Shown in pieces: positions 1 through 5,306 of a stretch of 8,053 bases of DNA. Each line of letters starts with the position of its first letter. Positions within the stretch are counted from its first letter, which is position 1. The stretch lies in assembly GCA_964571375.1 (NCBI GenBank), contig CAZNBL010000059.1, positions 1-8,053 of the forward strand, read 5' to 3'. Below the pieces are notes generated by a model, which saw only the letters and a program-made list of their open reading frames with translations, was not told the DNA's origin and made no database searches. The position numbers and the translations under genes were made by a program. Source of the stretch: JAFTYR01 sp964571375 (GTDB lineage: Bacteria; Pseudomonadota; Gammaproteobacteria; Burkholderiales; Burkholderiaceae_F).

Positions 1-402
1 GTTGAGCATGTGTTCGGAATCGTAAGCCGTAATCTTGCAAAGTTAGTTATCAAGAAGGAATTACGAGATCTGATTGCCGAAGATAAGCTTACGCTTATCA
101 GCGTAAATCCTCCCGAAACTGAAAAAAACAAATCCAATACATCTCCTGAAAAATTTCTTGGGATGTTGTGTGATCAGGGAGTTATTAGCTTTGAAGATAA
201 AGATGAAAATTGCAGTTTGAAGCATTCTGATTTCCATCAGGGAGATGAAATGCTTCAACCTGTTGAAAATGAGGAACAATTAACTGAAGTTCAACTTGAA
301 ATTAAAGCAGATGAACCAGCGGTGAAAGATTTTTCACATGAGGAGGATGTTTTTTTGCACAGTCAGTTGAATTTGTTCATGGATGAGGAAGTAAAAGCTT
401 AG
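1..402 (+). CDS. C-terminal part of a DprA/Smf-like protein, probably internally deleted (5' end outside window)
   Basis: The frame is open from the first base, so the protein probably begins upstream; the GTG at 10 is in frame but has no ribosome site and falls inside a conserved-looking segment. The first ~40 codons resemble the Rossmann-fold part of the complete DprA-like protein next door: KLTLISVNPPE here matches RLAVISVYPPI there, with a similar lysine-rich helix before it. After NPPE the roughly 60 residues holding the AMGRNK and TGG motifs of the neighbour are absent. Similarity seems to resume at FLGMLCDQGVISFED, which aligns with AIEILVNEGAVPVDE. The last ~75 residues form an acidic, probably disordered tail ending QLNLFMDEEVKA. 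The family call rests on this alignment by eye. If the internal deletion is real, the DprA fold is likely incomplete. Alternatively this is a divergent partner protein of the second gene. Confidence 0.5.
   Translation, partial: VEHVFGIVSRNLAKLVIKKELRDLIAEDKLTLISVNPPETEKNKSNTSPEKFLGMLCDQGVISFEDKDENCSLKHSDFHQGDEMLQPVENEEQLTEVQLEIKADEPAVKDFSHEEDVFLHSQLNLFMDEEVKA
364..378 (+). other. Putative sliding-clamp-binding motif (QLNLF) in the C-terminal tail
   Basis: Codons 364-378 encode Gln-Leu-Asn-Leu-Phe, seven residues before the stop. This matches the bacterial beta-clamp-binding pentapeptide, consensus QL[S/D]LF. It lies in an acidic, low-complexity tail, the usual place for such motifs in repair and replication proteins. 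The match is direct. Clamp binding is inference. Confidence 0.4.
384..402 (+). promoter_or_regulatory. Ribosome-binding-like sequence placed before an amber codon
   Basis: A purine-rich GAGGAAG at 384-390 lies nine bases before the TAG at 400-402 that ends the first gene. The second gene is in the same frame, and its reading frame continues back to this TAG (KKGKKRSVDKTELVYW) without a start codon. The ATG at 451 has no comparable ribosome site. The motif may initiate the second gene at a lost or unusual start, or may be chance. Confidence 0.25.
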
Positions 403-450
403 AAAAAGGGAAAAAAAAGATCAGTTGATAAAACAGAACTTGTCTATTGG

Positions 451-1350
451 ATGATGCTTGCTCACCTGCCGAGATGGAAGGATGAATTTACCAACAAATT
501 GGCAATCGAATTAGTAGAGCAAAAAAATATACCCTTGTCAGAATTCTTTTCCATGTCAGCTGCAGAACGCAGTAGGTTTGGAATCAATCCTAAACAGGAA
601 AGCGAAATACAACGTGAACTGGGAAAAATTCAGGACTATCAGAAATGGCTGATTGAAATGGAGAAGAAAGGGGTCGACCTGATAACTTATAGCTCTCCTG
701 ATTATCCTCCGCAATTAAAGCTGAATTTAAAGGTCAAGAATGCACCTTTGGTAATTTACTGCAAGGGAAATCGAGAGATACTGCAAAAACCGTGCGTGTC
801 TATTGTCGGATCGCGTGAGGCTTCAAAGGACGCTCTGAAATTTACAGATAATGTTGTAAAGAAGATGATTTCAGAGGGCAGTGTTGTAGCCAGCGGATTT
901 GCTAAGGGAGTGGATACCGGAGCTTTAGACAGTACCCTGGCTTTAAACGGGGAAAGTATTATCGTATTGCCTCAGGGTATATTTACAGTTGATCTCAAAT
1001 TGAAGAAATATGAAAAGGATATTGATTCCGGAAGGTTGGCTGTAATATCCGTCTATCCGCCGATTGCGGGGTGGTCAAAAGGGTATGCTATGGGTAGAAA
1101 TAAGTATATCTATGGCTTAGCCAAAAATATTTTTATTGCAGAAAGCAAGACGACAGGCGGAACTATTTCAGGTGCTTTGGAAGCTCTTAAAGAGAAAAAG
1201 AAAAGCCGCAGATTGCAGAATATTTTCATCTATAAAAACGTAAATGTATCCGGGGAATGCGCAGATGCAATAGAGATACTTGTAAATGAAGGTGCTGTTC
1301 CGGTAGATGAAAATGGAATGGAATCAGCATCAACGGGAGTTGGTGACTAA
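451..1350 (+). CDS. DprA/Smf-family DNA-processing protein, accessory type
   Basis: A 299-residue protein with the DprA/Smf Rossmann-like fold. Classical DprA binds single-stranded DNA and loads RecA during transformation; accessory relatives in variable regions are less understood. Visible landmarks: a helical N-terminal part (1-75); YSSPDYPPQLK (80-90), matching the 'YP..L' entry strand of the family; SIVGSREAS (117-125); SGFAKGVDTGALDSTL (148-163), the SGxAxGID-like loop; AMGRNKYIYGLA (213-224), matching the RN-containing motif; and ESKTTGGTISGALEA (231-245), the glycine-rich ligand loop. No winged-helix domain follows, unlike many housekeeping DprA proteins. Start: ATG 451 (or 454) is the first possible start in frame, yet has no Shine-Dalgarno and the open frame extends to the TAG at 400. 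AT-rich codon use and a tandem relative upstream suggest an acquired cassette rather than the core dprA. Family assignment is firm. Role in defence or repair is inference. Confidence 0.85.
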   Translation: MMLAHLPRWKDEFTNKLAIELVEQKNIPLSEFFSMSAAERSRFGINPKQESEIQRELGKIQDYQKWLIEMEKKGVDLITYSSPDYPPQLKLNLKVKNAPLVIYCKGNREILQKPCVSIVGSREASKDALKFTDNVVKKMISEGSVVASGFAKGVDTGALDSTLALNGESIIVLPQGIFTVDLKLKKYEKDIDSGRLAVISVYPPIAGWSKGYAMGRNKYIYGLAKNIFIAESKTTGGTISGALEALKEKKKSRRLQNIFIYKNVNVSGECADAIEILVNEGAVPVDENGMESASTGVGD

Positions 1351-1355
1351 TGCTA

Positions 1356-1392
1356 TAAGCGGTGCTCTATGACGTCGGCTTTGAACTGATCG
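1356..1392 (+). repeat. Degraded second copy of the flavoprotein 3' end at the island border
   Basis: Bases 1356-1367 match 1586-1597 at 11 of 12 positions, sharing GCGGTGCTC. The match continues with one gap to 1379/1610 (8 of 12), then TGATCG recurs at 1387-1392 and 1616-1621. The later copy encodes VGGAQLTSAAVIG of the flavoprotein C terminus; the earlier one, read across frameshifts, gives similar fragments (SGA, MTSA). It is short and was aligned by eye. It may be the tail of a tandem flavoprotein paralogue or a rearrangement scar. Confidence 0.35.
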
Positions 1393-1662
1393 ATTCTCTC
1401 AAAGAATCCGCGTCCGATTCTGAAGGCTCCGTTCTATGCCGTTCCGTTCCAGGGCGGTATGACAGCTACATTCGGCGGTCCGCGTATCAATACCAAGGGT
1501 CAGGTTCTCGATACCGAAGGCAAGGTGATCAAGGGTCTGTTCGCAGTCGGTAACGCCGCAGGCGGTCTCTTCTACGATAACTACGTAGGCGGTGCTCAGC
1601 TGACATCTGCAGCCGTGATCGGTCGCAAGATTGCCGACTATATGAAGGATCTCAACAGCTAA
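1390..1662 (+). pseudogene. 5'-truncated flavocytochrome c/fumarate reductase-type flavoprotein (C-terminal fragment)
   Basis: The open frame from the TGA at 1387-1389 to the TAA at 1660-1662 encodes about 90 residues typical of the C terminus of FAD-binding fumarate reductase-like proteins (FAD_binding_2 family). Visible are KNPRPILKAPFYAVPFQGG, then TFGGPRINTKGQVLDTEG, then the FAD-contacting end GLFAVGNAAGG and NYVGGAQLTSAAVIGRKIAD. Whole members are about 450-600 residues, so the N-terminal FAD-binding GxGxxG region, substrate domain and signal peptide are missing. No plausible start with a ribosome site precedes the homology; the ATG at 1459 is internal. The fragment is 14 bases upstream of a multiheme cytochrome gene, matching split flavocytochrome c operons in which the cytochrome feeds electrons to the flavoprotein in the periplasm. 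The break lies at the border of the AT-rich island, so the island may have replaced or split the gene. A non-functional remnant is my reading. Confidence 0.82.
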
Positions 1663-1664
1663 TT

Positions 1665-1670
1665 GAGGGA
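1665..1670 (+). promoter_or_regulatory. Ribosome-binding site supporting the GTG start of the cytochrome gene
   Basis: GAGGGA lies six bases before GTG 1677 and just after the flavoprotein stop. It supports GTG as the start. No ATG start is available near the signal peptide. Confidence 0.6.
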
Positions 1671-1676
1671 GCAGCA

Positions 1677-2018
1677 GTGAATACTTTTCGTTTAATCTCG
1701 ACGTTGGTTTGCGCTGCTGCCCTGGGAGTCTGTTCTGTTGCTTCGGCCGATATCACTCTCAGAGGCAAGCACAAGGAGATGAATCTGACGTACGAAACGT
1801 GCCACGGCCAGACAAAGCCCCGGGAAATTCCGGAAGATACTGTCTGTCTGCAGTGCCACGGCGACCGGGAGGCGATTAAAGCAAAGACAGCCAAACTTAA
1901 ACCGAATCCTCATTACGGTCACGATGATTCGATTGAGTGCGGAGCCTGTCACAAGCAGCATGAACCCTCGGTATTGGCGTGCAACCAATGTCATAAGTTT
2001 GAATACAAAACACCGTAA
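1677..2018 (+). CDS. Small periplasmic multiheme cytochrome c, partner of the split flavocytochrome c
   Basis: A 113-residue cytochrome c3-like protein. Residues 1-24 form a Sec signal peptide (Arg5, hydrophobic core, cleavage after ASA at 24). Three intact heme c motifs are seen: CLQCH (57-61), CGACH (88-92) and CNQCH (102-106). A fourth site at 39-43 reads YETCH: the first cysteine is tyrosine (TAC at 1791-1793, one base from TGC). Relatives of this size are expected to bind four hemes, so one heme would be held by a single thioether bond or lost. Scattered histidines (His32, 79, 82, 95) could be distal ligands. The role is electron delivery from the quinone pool, through a membrane donor, to a periplasmic flavoprotein reductase. 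It starts at GTG, 14 bases after the truncated flavoprotein, and is followed by a terminator, so it is the last gene of that operon. With the flavoprotein broken, relaxed selection could explain the lost cysteine, or the protein may serve another reductase. Confidence 0.85.
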   Translation: MNTFRLISTLVCAAALGVCSVASADITLRGKHKEMNLTYETCHGQTKPREIPEDTVCLQCHGDREAIKAKTAKLKPNPHYGHDDSIECGACHKQHEPSVLACNQCHKFEYKTP

Positions 2019-2040
2019 TCAAGTTTTATGATTCAAGTGT

Positions 2041-2082
2041 CTCCGTTCTCCCTGTTGCGGGGAGGACGGAGTTTTGTCTTTG
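2041..2082 (+). terminator. Rho-independent terminator after the cytochrome gene
   Basis: CTCCGTTCTCCC (2041-2052) pairs with GGGAGGACGGAG (2060-2071): twelve pairs including one T-G wobble, a seven-base loop, then TTTTGTCTTT. It starts 22 bases past the cytochrome stop. Confidence 0.85.
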
Positions 2083-2156
2083 ACAGACATCTCAACAGGC
2101 GGGGTCTTTTGTGAGTCCGTAGATACATTTCAATGAAGATCTAAAGAAATTAATGA

Positions 2157-2185
2157 TTTACATTTAAATTCCATCTCGGCAAAAT
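2157..2185 (+). promoter_or_regulatory. Candidate promoter of the toxin-antitoxin operon
   Basis: TTTACA at 2157-2162 (5 of 6 to the -35 consensus) is followed after 17 bases by CAAAAT at 2180-2185 (4 of 6 to the -10 consensus). The stretch is AT-rich and lies 35 bases before the antitoxin start. Plausible by sequence only. Confidence 0.35.
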
Positions 2186-2219
2186 TCATTACAAATACAT
2201 TGAATTGGCAGGGTGAATT
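2183..2219 (+). promoter_or_regulatory. Inverted repeat, possible antitoxin operator
   Basis: AATTCA (2183-2188) and TGAATT (2201-2206) form an inverted pair with a 12-base spacer, and a third TGAATT at 2214-2219 touches the antitoxin start. RelB/DinJ antitoxins are ribbon-helix-helix proteins that repress their own operon at such sites. The AT-rich half sites could arise by chance. Confidence 0.35.
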
Positions 2220-2471
2220 ATGGCAATTTTACAAATTTGTATTGATGACGATCTTCGACTCAGAGCTCAGGAAGTTGCCTCTAGTATGGGACTCGACCTT
2301 ACCCAGGCAGTTCGGCTCTTTCTTCACCAAATGGTTCGTGTTAACGGTCTTCCGTTCCGTCCCGAGGCAGATCCGTTTTACAGCGAGAAAAATATCCGCC
2401 ATTTAGAAAAAACTGCGAAAGAAATGGACGAGCGCAAGAATGTCTGCATCCATGAATTGATTGAGGACTGA
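2220..2471 (+). CDS. RelB/DinJ-family antitoxin
   Basis: An 83-residue antitoxin of the RelB/DinJ family. The N-terminal ~45 residues give the ribbon-helix-helix DNA-binding fold: strand AILQICIDDDLR, helix RAQEVASSMGLD, then LTQAVRLFLHQMVRVNGLPF, which carries the family signature of 'GLdlt.AirlFl.q.v...glPF'. The C-terminal half (about 50-83), charged and helical, would bind and neutralise the toxin. The ATG at 2220 has an AGGGTGA ribosome site just upstream and no better start nearby. The toxin reading frame follows after two bases, the standard operon arrangement with translational coupling, and the protein is expected to repress its own promoter. The gene appears intact although the toxin is broken. 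It could still act on other toxins or simply be a remnant. Confidence 0.88.
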   Translation: MAILQICIDDDLRLRAQEVASSMGLDLTQAVRLFLHQMVRVNGLPFRPEADPFYSEKNIRHLEKTAKEMDERKNVCIHELIED

Positions 2472-2473
2472 TT

Positions 2474-2731
2474 ATGCTGGCTTGGCATAACAATGCTTGG
2501 GAGGGCAGGACTATCTAAGATGGCAAACTCTTGATCGAAAAAAGTTTGCAAAAATCAACGCGCTGATCAAAGAAATTAAGCGCAATCCTTACGTAGGAAT
2601 CGCTGAACCCGAGCCGCTGAAAGGAAATCTCGAGGGTTGGCGGAGCAGAAGAATAGACCAAGAACATCGTTTGGTATATCGATGTCTGCGGTGACGGCAT
2701 CGAGATATTACAGTGCGGGGGACATTATTGA
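2474..2731 (+). pseudogene. yoeB: YoeB-type mRNA interferase toxin, inactivated by two frameshifts
   Basis: Pieces of a YoeB toxin lie in order but in changing frames. The ATG at 2474 begins MLAWHNNAWE; a five-base insertion GGCAG (2504-2508) then throws the frame to a TAA at 2516. The body continues in another frame (DYLRWQTLDRKK, PEPLKGNLEGWRSRRID, EHRLVYR); then an extra C at 2680 shifts it again, and the original frame resumes with DVCGDGIEILQCGGHY to the TGA at 2729-2731. The two insertions total six bases, so both ends share one frame. Without them the protein is 83 residues, close to E. coli YoeB (84), and retains the catalytic set (Glu45 in PEPL, Arg64 in EHRLVY, His82 and Tyr83 at the end). 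YoeB toxins cleave mRNA on the ribosome. As read, no full toxin can be made. Sequencing or assembly error is possible but would have to strike twice. YoeB more often pairs with a YefM-type antitoxin, although RelB/DinJ partners occur. Confidence 0.87.
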
Positions 2732-2784
2732 CCCTGCAGTAAAACACAATCTAAATTCGTTCTGATTTACTTGTATTCAATTTT

Positions 2785-2815
2785 CGGAACCTGCTTGAAA
2801 ATTAAGCCGGTTCCG
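2785..2815 (+). terminator. Strong hairpin after the toxin pseudogene, possible weak terminator
   Basis: CGGAACC (2785-2791) pairs with GGTTCCG (2809-2815) and, after one mismatch, GCTT (2793-2796) with AAGC (2804-2807) around a seven-base loop. No T-run follows on either strand, so it may be a processing or rho-dependent end rather than a classical terminator. Confidence 0.35.
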
Positions 2816-2857
2816 GAGATGGTCAGCAGTGTTTTCATACTAAAAAGCAACATCTTC

Positions 2858-2913
2858 TTGCATATGCAAATGATATTAATTATCATTTACCGCCAGATAA
2901 CGAGCGATATAAA
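2858..2913 (+). promoter_or_regulatory. Candidate promoter(s) of the TonB receptor gene
   Basis: Two sigma-70-like pairs fit. TTGCAT (2858-2863) and TATCAT (2881-2886) have a 17-base spacer. TTTACC (2886-2891) and TATAAA (2908-2913) have a 16-base spacer. In the first the Fur box covers the spacer and -10; in the second it abuts the -35. Either allows iron-dependent repression. Confidence 0.45.
2871..2885 (+). promoter_or_regulatory. Fur box
   Basis: TGATATTAATTATCA matches the 7-1-7 Fur consensus TGATAATnATTATCA at 13 of the 14 defined positions. It lies 182 bases upstream of a TonB-dependent receptor, a typical Fur target. Fur with Fe(II) would block transcription when iron is plentiful. 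Confidence 0.8.
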
Positions 2914-3067
2914 TCGCCGAATAAAATAAATACCCAATACAACTATCCCGGATTCACCTTATTTGAGGAGCGAAAAATTTTGATCCGCCGATGCTCTCTC
3001 TGACTGTCATCGACGACAACTATTTTTGTGCATCTCTGCTTAATTAAGGCAAAAGGACATTACTCCT

Positions 3068-5185
3068 ATGAAACCGGCTTTTACCGTACTTCCGCTGGTC
3101 GCAGCTCTGTCGATGACTCTGGCATCCCATGCGTTTGCAGCCCAGGAAAAAATTACATCCGATACCGTTAAGGTCACCGCTTCCCGCGTCGAACAGGAAC
3201 TTCTTGACGTACCGATGAGCGTTACTGTCGTAACCGCAGACAAGATCAAGAATTCTTCGGCACGTACTGTCGGCGAACTGCTTGAAGACGTTCCGGGCGT
3301 TCAGGTTATGAACGACGGCTCTCAGGGCTTAAAGCGTATCTCCATCCGCGGTGAAGACGCTTTCCGCACACTTGTTCTCGTTGACGGTCAGAAGATCTCC
3401 GAACACAAGTCTATGTCCGGCGCTCCGATCCTGATCGATCCGTCCGCTATCGAACGCATCGAAGTCATCAAGGGTCCGGCCTCCGTGCTTTACGGTTCCG
3501 ATGCTATCGGCGGTGTGGTTAACGTCATCACCAAGAAGGGTTCCGGCAAGGCCTTCTCGGGCGACGTTTCTGCTTCTTACAACAGCGCTTCCGAAGGCGG
3601 TGGCGGTGCCGTTACTCTGAGCGGCACGGTTGATCGCTTCAAATACCGTATCAGCGGCAACTACGAAGATCACGGCAATCTCGATACACCGAAGGGCAAG
3701 CTTGAAAATTCGCTCTTCCGTCAGAAGTCCGGCGGTCTTTTCTTAAGCTATGACCTTACCGACAATATCACTGCCGGTATCAATGCCGATACTTTCGATT
3801 CCCGCATCAAGTCCGGCTCCTTCGACTATCAGGAAGAATACGGTAAGGATTCTTTCTATATCGATATTCCGAAGTGGAAACGCGACAAGGTCGGTCTTTT
3901 CCTTGAAGCAAGAAACGTTAACGAATATCTGAACAAGGTTCATTGGGACGGCTTCTGGCAGAAGACTCACAAGCAGATGCAGAATCACGTCGCTCCTGTC
4001 ATTCAGTCCGGACCGATGACAGTCAGCCCTGTTGTCGATAACTTCGCTGACAATAAGATCACGACTTACGGCACGACTCTGCAGGCTGACTGGCAGCTCG
4101 GAAACAACCATTTCTTGATCACCGGTTACGACTTCTCTATCGATAAGCTTGAAGCCGATACAACCGCTACGTTCAATATGTTTATGGGTCCGACGTCTGT
4201 GTCGGGTTATAACACAGTACGTTATAACGAAGGCGAACAAACCAGCCACGCTATCTTTGCCAGCATGGAAAGCCAGTTGCCGCAGGATCTGACCTTGAAT
4301 TACGGTGTTCGCTATACCTGGGTAGATACCGAAATGTCCAAGGCCTACGCCGATAAAACCGAATCCTCAATGCGAGGAGATACACATGTAGGTGATGACG
4401 GCTCTGCCGGTAAGACCGGTTCCAAGGACAACAGCCGTGCTGTCTTCAATGCCGGTCTTGTTTGGAGAGGTATCGACGATATGGCGCTCAGAGCAACCTG
4501 GGCTCAGGGCTTCCGTGTACCGATCATGCAGGAAAAGTATCTTTACACCTCGATGGGTTCCACTTCCGGCGGTGTATACGGCAATCCCGATCTGAAGCCG
4601 GAAACTTCGGATAACTTCGAAATCGGTTCCCGTTACGACAACGGCAATGCAGTTCTTGATGTGTCTGTTTTCTACTCCGACGCCAAGGACTACATTTCCA
4701 CCGCTTACATGGCTAACGGTGTTGATCAGGAGTACGTGAACTATGACAAGGCACGCTCGCGCGGCTTGGAAATGAGCGCCGAGTACACATTTGCCGATAC
4801 TTACACACCGTACGCTACGCTCACCTGGATGCGTCGCAAAGTGGAAGGCCGGGGCTATTCGACATACGCTTCCGGCACACCTGAGTTCTACGCCCGTTAC
4901 GGTCTTCGAACCAAGCACAACGCGGCTTTCGGCGGCAAGCTTCGCACCGATACTTATCTCAGATCTCAGAGTGCGACAGAATCTTATTCTTCCGGTACAG
5001 ACAGCACGACAAGCATCGGCGGCTTCACTACGGTTAACTTCGCTTTGGGCTACAGCTTCGGTCCGCAGGATCGCTATCAGCTCAATGCCGAACTGCTTAA
5101 CATCTTTGACAAGGCCTACCGGTACAACACCGCTACCTGGGAAGCCGGCCGTCACGTGAACGTGAAGTTCAATGCAAGTTTCTAA
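3068..5185 (+). CDS. TonB-dependent outer-membrane receptor (iron/siderophore or heme type)
   Basis: A 705-residue outer-membrane receptor, the usual length for the CirA/FepA group. Residues 1-24 are a Sec signal peptide cleaved after AFA. DTVKVTA (32-38) is a probable TonB box. The plug domain spans about 47-156, with ISIRG (91-95), LVLVDGQ (102-108), IERIEVIKGPASVLYGSDAI (128-147) and GGVVNVIT. The remainder is a 22-strand beta-barrel with alternating aromatic residues, ending in phenylalanine as needed for BAM insertion. The FRVP (482-485) and NPDLKPE (506-512) boxes occur in many heme, siderophore and cobalamin receptors; the histidine found between them in HemR-like heme receptors is absent, so heme is not favoured. 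Uptake depends on TonB-ExbBD, not encoded here. The ATG is preceded by AAGGA with about ten bases between. A Fur box upstream indicates iron regulation. It has its own promoter and terminator and appears monocistronic. The ligand cannot be named from sequence alone. Confidence 0.92.
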   Translation: MKPAFTVLPLVAALSMTLASHAFAAQEKITSDTVKVTASRVEQELLDVPMSVTVVTADKIKNSSARTVGELLEDVPGVQVMNDGSQGLKRISIRGEDAFRTLVLVDGQKISEHKSMSGAPILIDPSAIERIEVIKGPASVLYGSDAIGGVVNVITKKGSGKAFSGDVSASYNSASEGGGGAVTLSGTVDRFKYRISGNYEDHGNLDTPKGKLENSLFRQKSGGLFLSYDLTDNITAGINADTFDSRIKSGSFDYQEEYGKDSFYIDIPKWKRDKVGLFLEARNVNEYLNKVHWDGFWQKTHKQMQNHVAPVIQSGPMTVSPVVDNFADNKITTYGTTLQADWQLGNNHFLITGYDFSIDKLEADTTATFNMFMGPTSVSGYNTVRYNEGEQTSHAIFASMESQLPQDLTLNYGVRYTWVDTEMSKAYADKTESSMRGDTHVGDDGSAGKTGSKDNSRAVFNAGLVWRGIDDMALRATWAQGFRVPIMQEKYLYTSMGSTSGGVYGNPDLKPETSDNFEIGSRYDNGNAVLDVSVFYSDAKDYISTAYMANGVDQEYVNYDKARSRGLEMSAEYTFADTYTPYATLTWMRRKVEGRGYSTYASGTPEFYARYGLRTKHNAAFGGKLRTDTYLRSQSATESYSSGTDSTTSIGGFTTVNFALGYSFGPQDRYQLNAELLNIFDKAYRYNTATWEAGRHVNVKFNASF

Positions 5186-5209
5186 CTGAAGTTTTCGAAG
5201 TAAAAAATA

Positions 5210-5239
5210 GGGAAGGCGAACTGCATTTGCCGCCTACCC
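5210..5239. other. Hairpin downstream of the TonB receptor gene
   Basis: GGGAAGGCG (5210-5218) pairs with CGCCTACCC (5231-5239) with one internal A-A mismatch and a 12-base loop. No T-run follows. It may help protect or process the receptor mRNA 3' end ahead of the terminator. Confidence 0.4.
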
Positions 5240-5248
5240 GGTTAACAG

Positions 5249-5284
5249 AAAAGGTTTGGAAGTCTTTCGGCTCCCAAACCTTTT
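5249..5284. terminator. Bidirectional rho-independent terminator between the TonB receptor and ilvD
   Basis: AAAAGGTTTGG (5249-5259) pairs with CCAAACCTTTT (5274-5284). After one A-C mismatch AG pairs with CT, around a loop TCTTTCGG. An A-run flanks the left side and a T-run the right, so it can end transcripts from both convergent genes. Confidence 0.88.
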
Positions 5285-5306
5285 TCTCTAATATGCGCTC
5301 AGTCGA

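Larger units (their letters stand above)
1..1355. other. AT-rich accessory segment with two DprA-like genes
   Basis: This stretch is visibly richer in A and T than the rest of the window and prefers codons such as AAA, GAA, ATT and TTA. From about 1390 onward genes use AAG, GGC/GGT, CCG and CTG. The change coincides with the end of the second DprA-like gene and with a truncated flavoprotein gene. I read this as horizontally acquired DNA next to or inserted into the flavoprotein locus. No integrase, transposase, tRNA or clear terminal repeat is visible, and the left border lies outside the window. Confidence 0.55.
2732..3067. other. 336-base intergenic region before the TonB receptor
   Basis: No gene of normal length is visible. 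It holds a hairpin (2785-2815), a Fur box (2871-2885), overlapping promoter candidates (2858-2913), a 14-base palindrome GCGATATAAATCGC (2904-2917), and a long apparent leader of about 150 bases before the receptor start, including two tiny reading frames (2980-3003 and 2991-3047). Confidence 0.6.

Noticed and set aside
1362..1553. 63-codon frame starting near the island border
   Set aside because: It is out of frame with the clear flavoprotein homology and has no ribosome site; best explained as pseudogene debris.
1652..1994. Minus-strand open frames over the cytochrome gene
   Set aside because: The plus strand encodes a signal peptide and heme motifs; the antisense frames show nothing recognisable.
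2497..2694. 65-codon frame as an independent small toxin
   Set aside because: It is the middle part of the YoeB homologue, lacking the N-terminal strand and the catalytic C-terminal His-Tyr, and has no sensible start.
2991..3047. 18-codon ATG frame in the receptor leader
   Set aside because: Its nearest purine-rich site is about 20 bases upstream, too far for normal initiation, and the peptide has no recognisable features.
3743..4249. 168-codon minus-strand open frame
   Set aside because: It is a shadow of the TonB receptor gene without any recognised motif.
4511..4603. Assignment of the receptor as a HemR/HmuR-type heme receptor from its FRVP...NPDLKPE boxes
   Set aside because: The conserved histidine between these boxes is absent, and the boxes also occur in other receptors, so the ligand is left open.
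4367..5155. 262-codon open frame on the minus strand
   Set aside because: It lies entirely inside the TonB receptor gene, has no recognisable domain or ribosome site, and reflects codon bias of the real gene.
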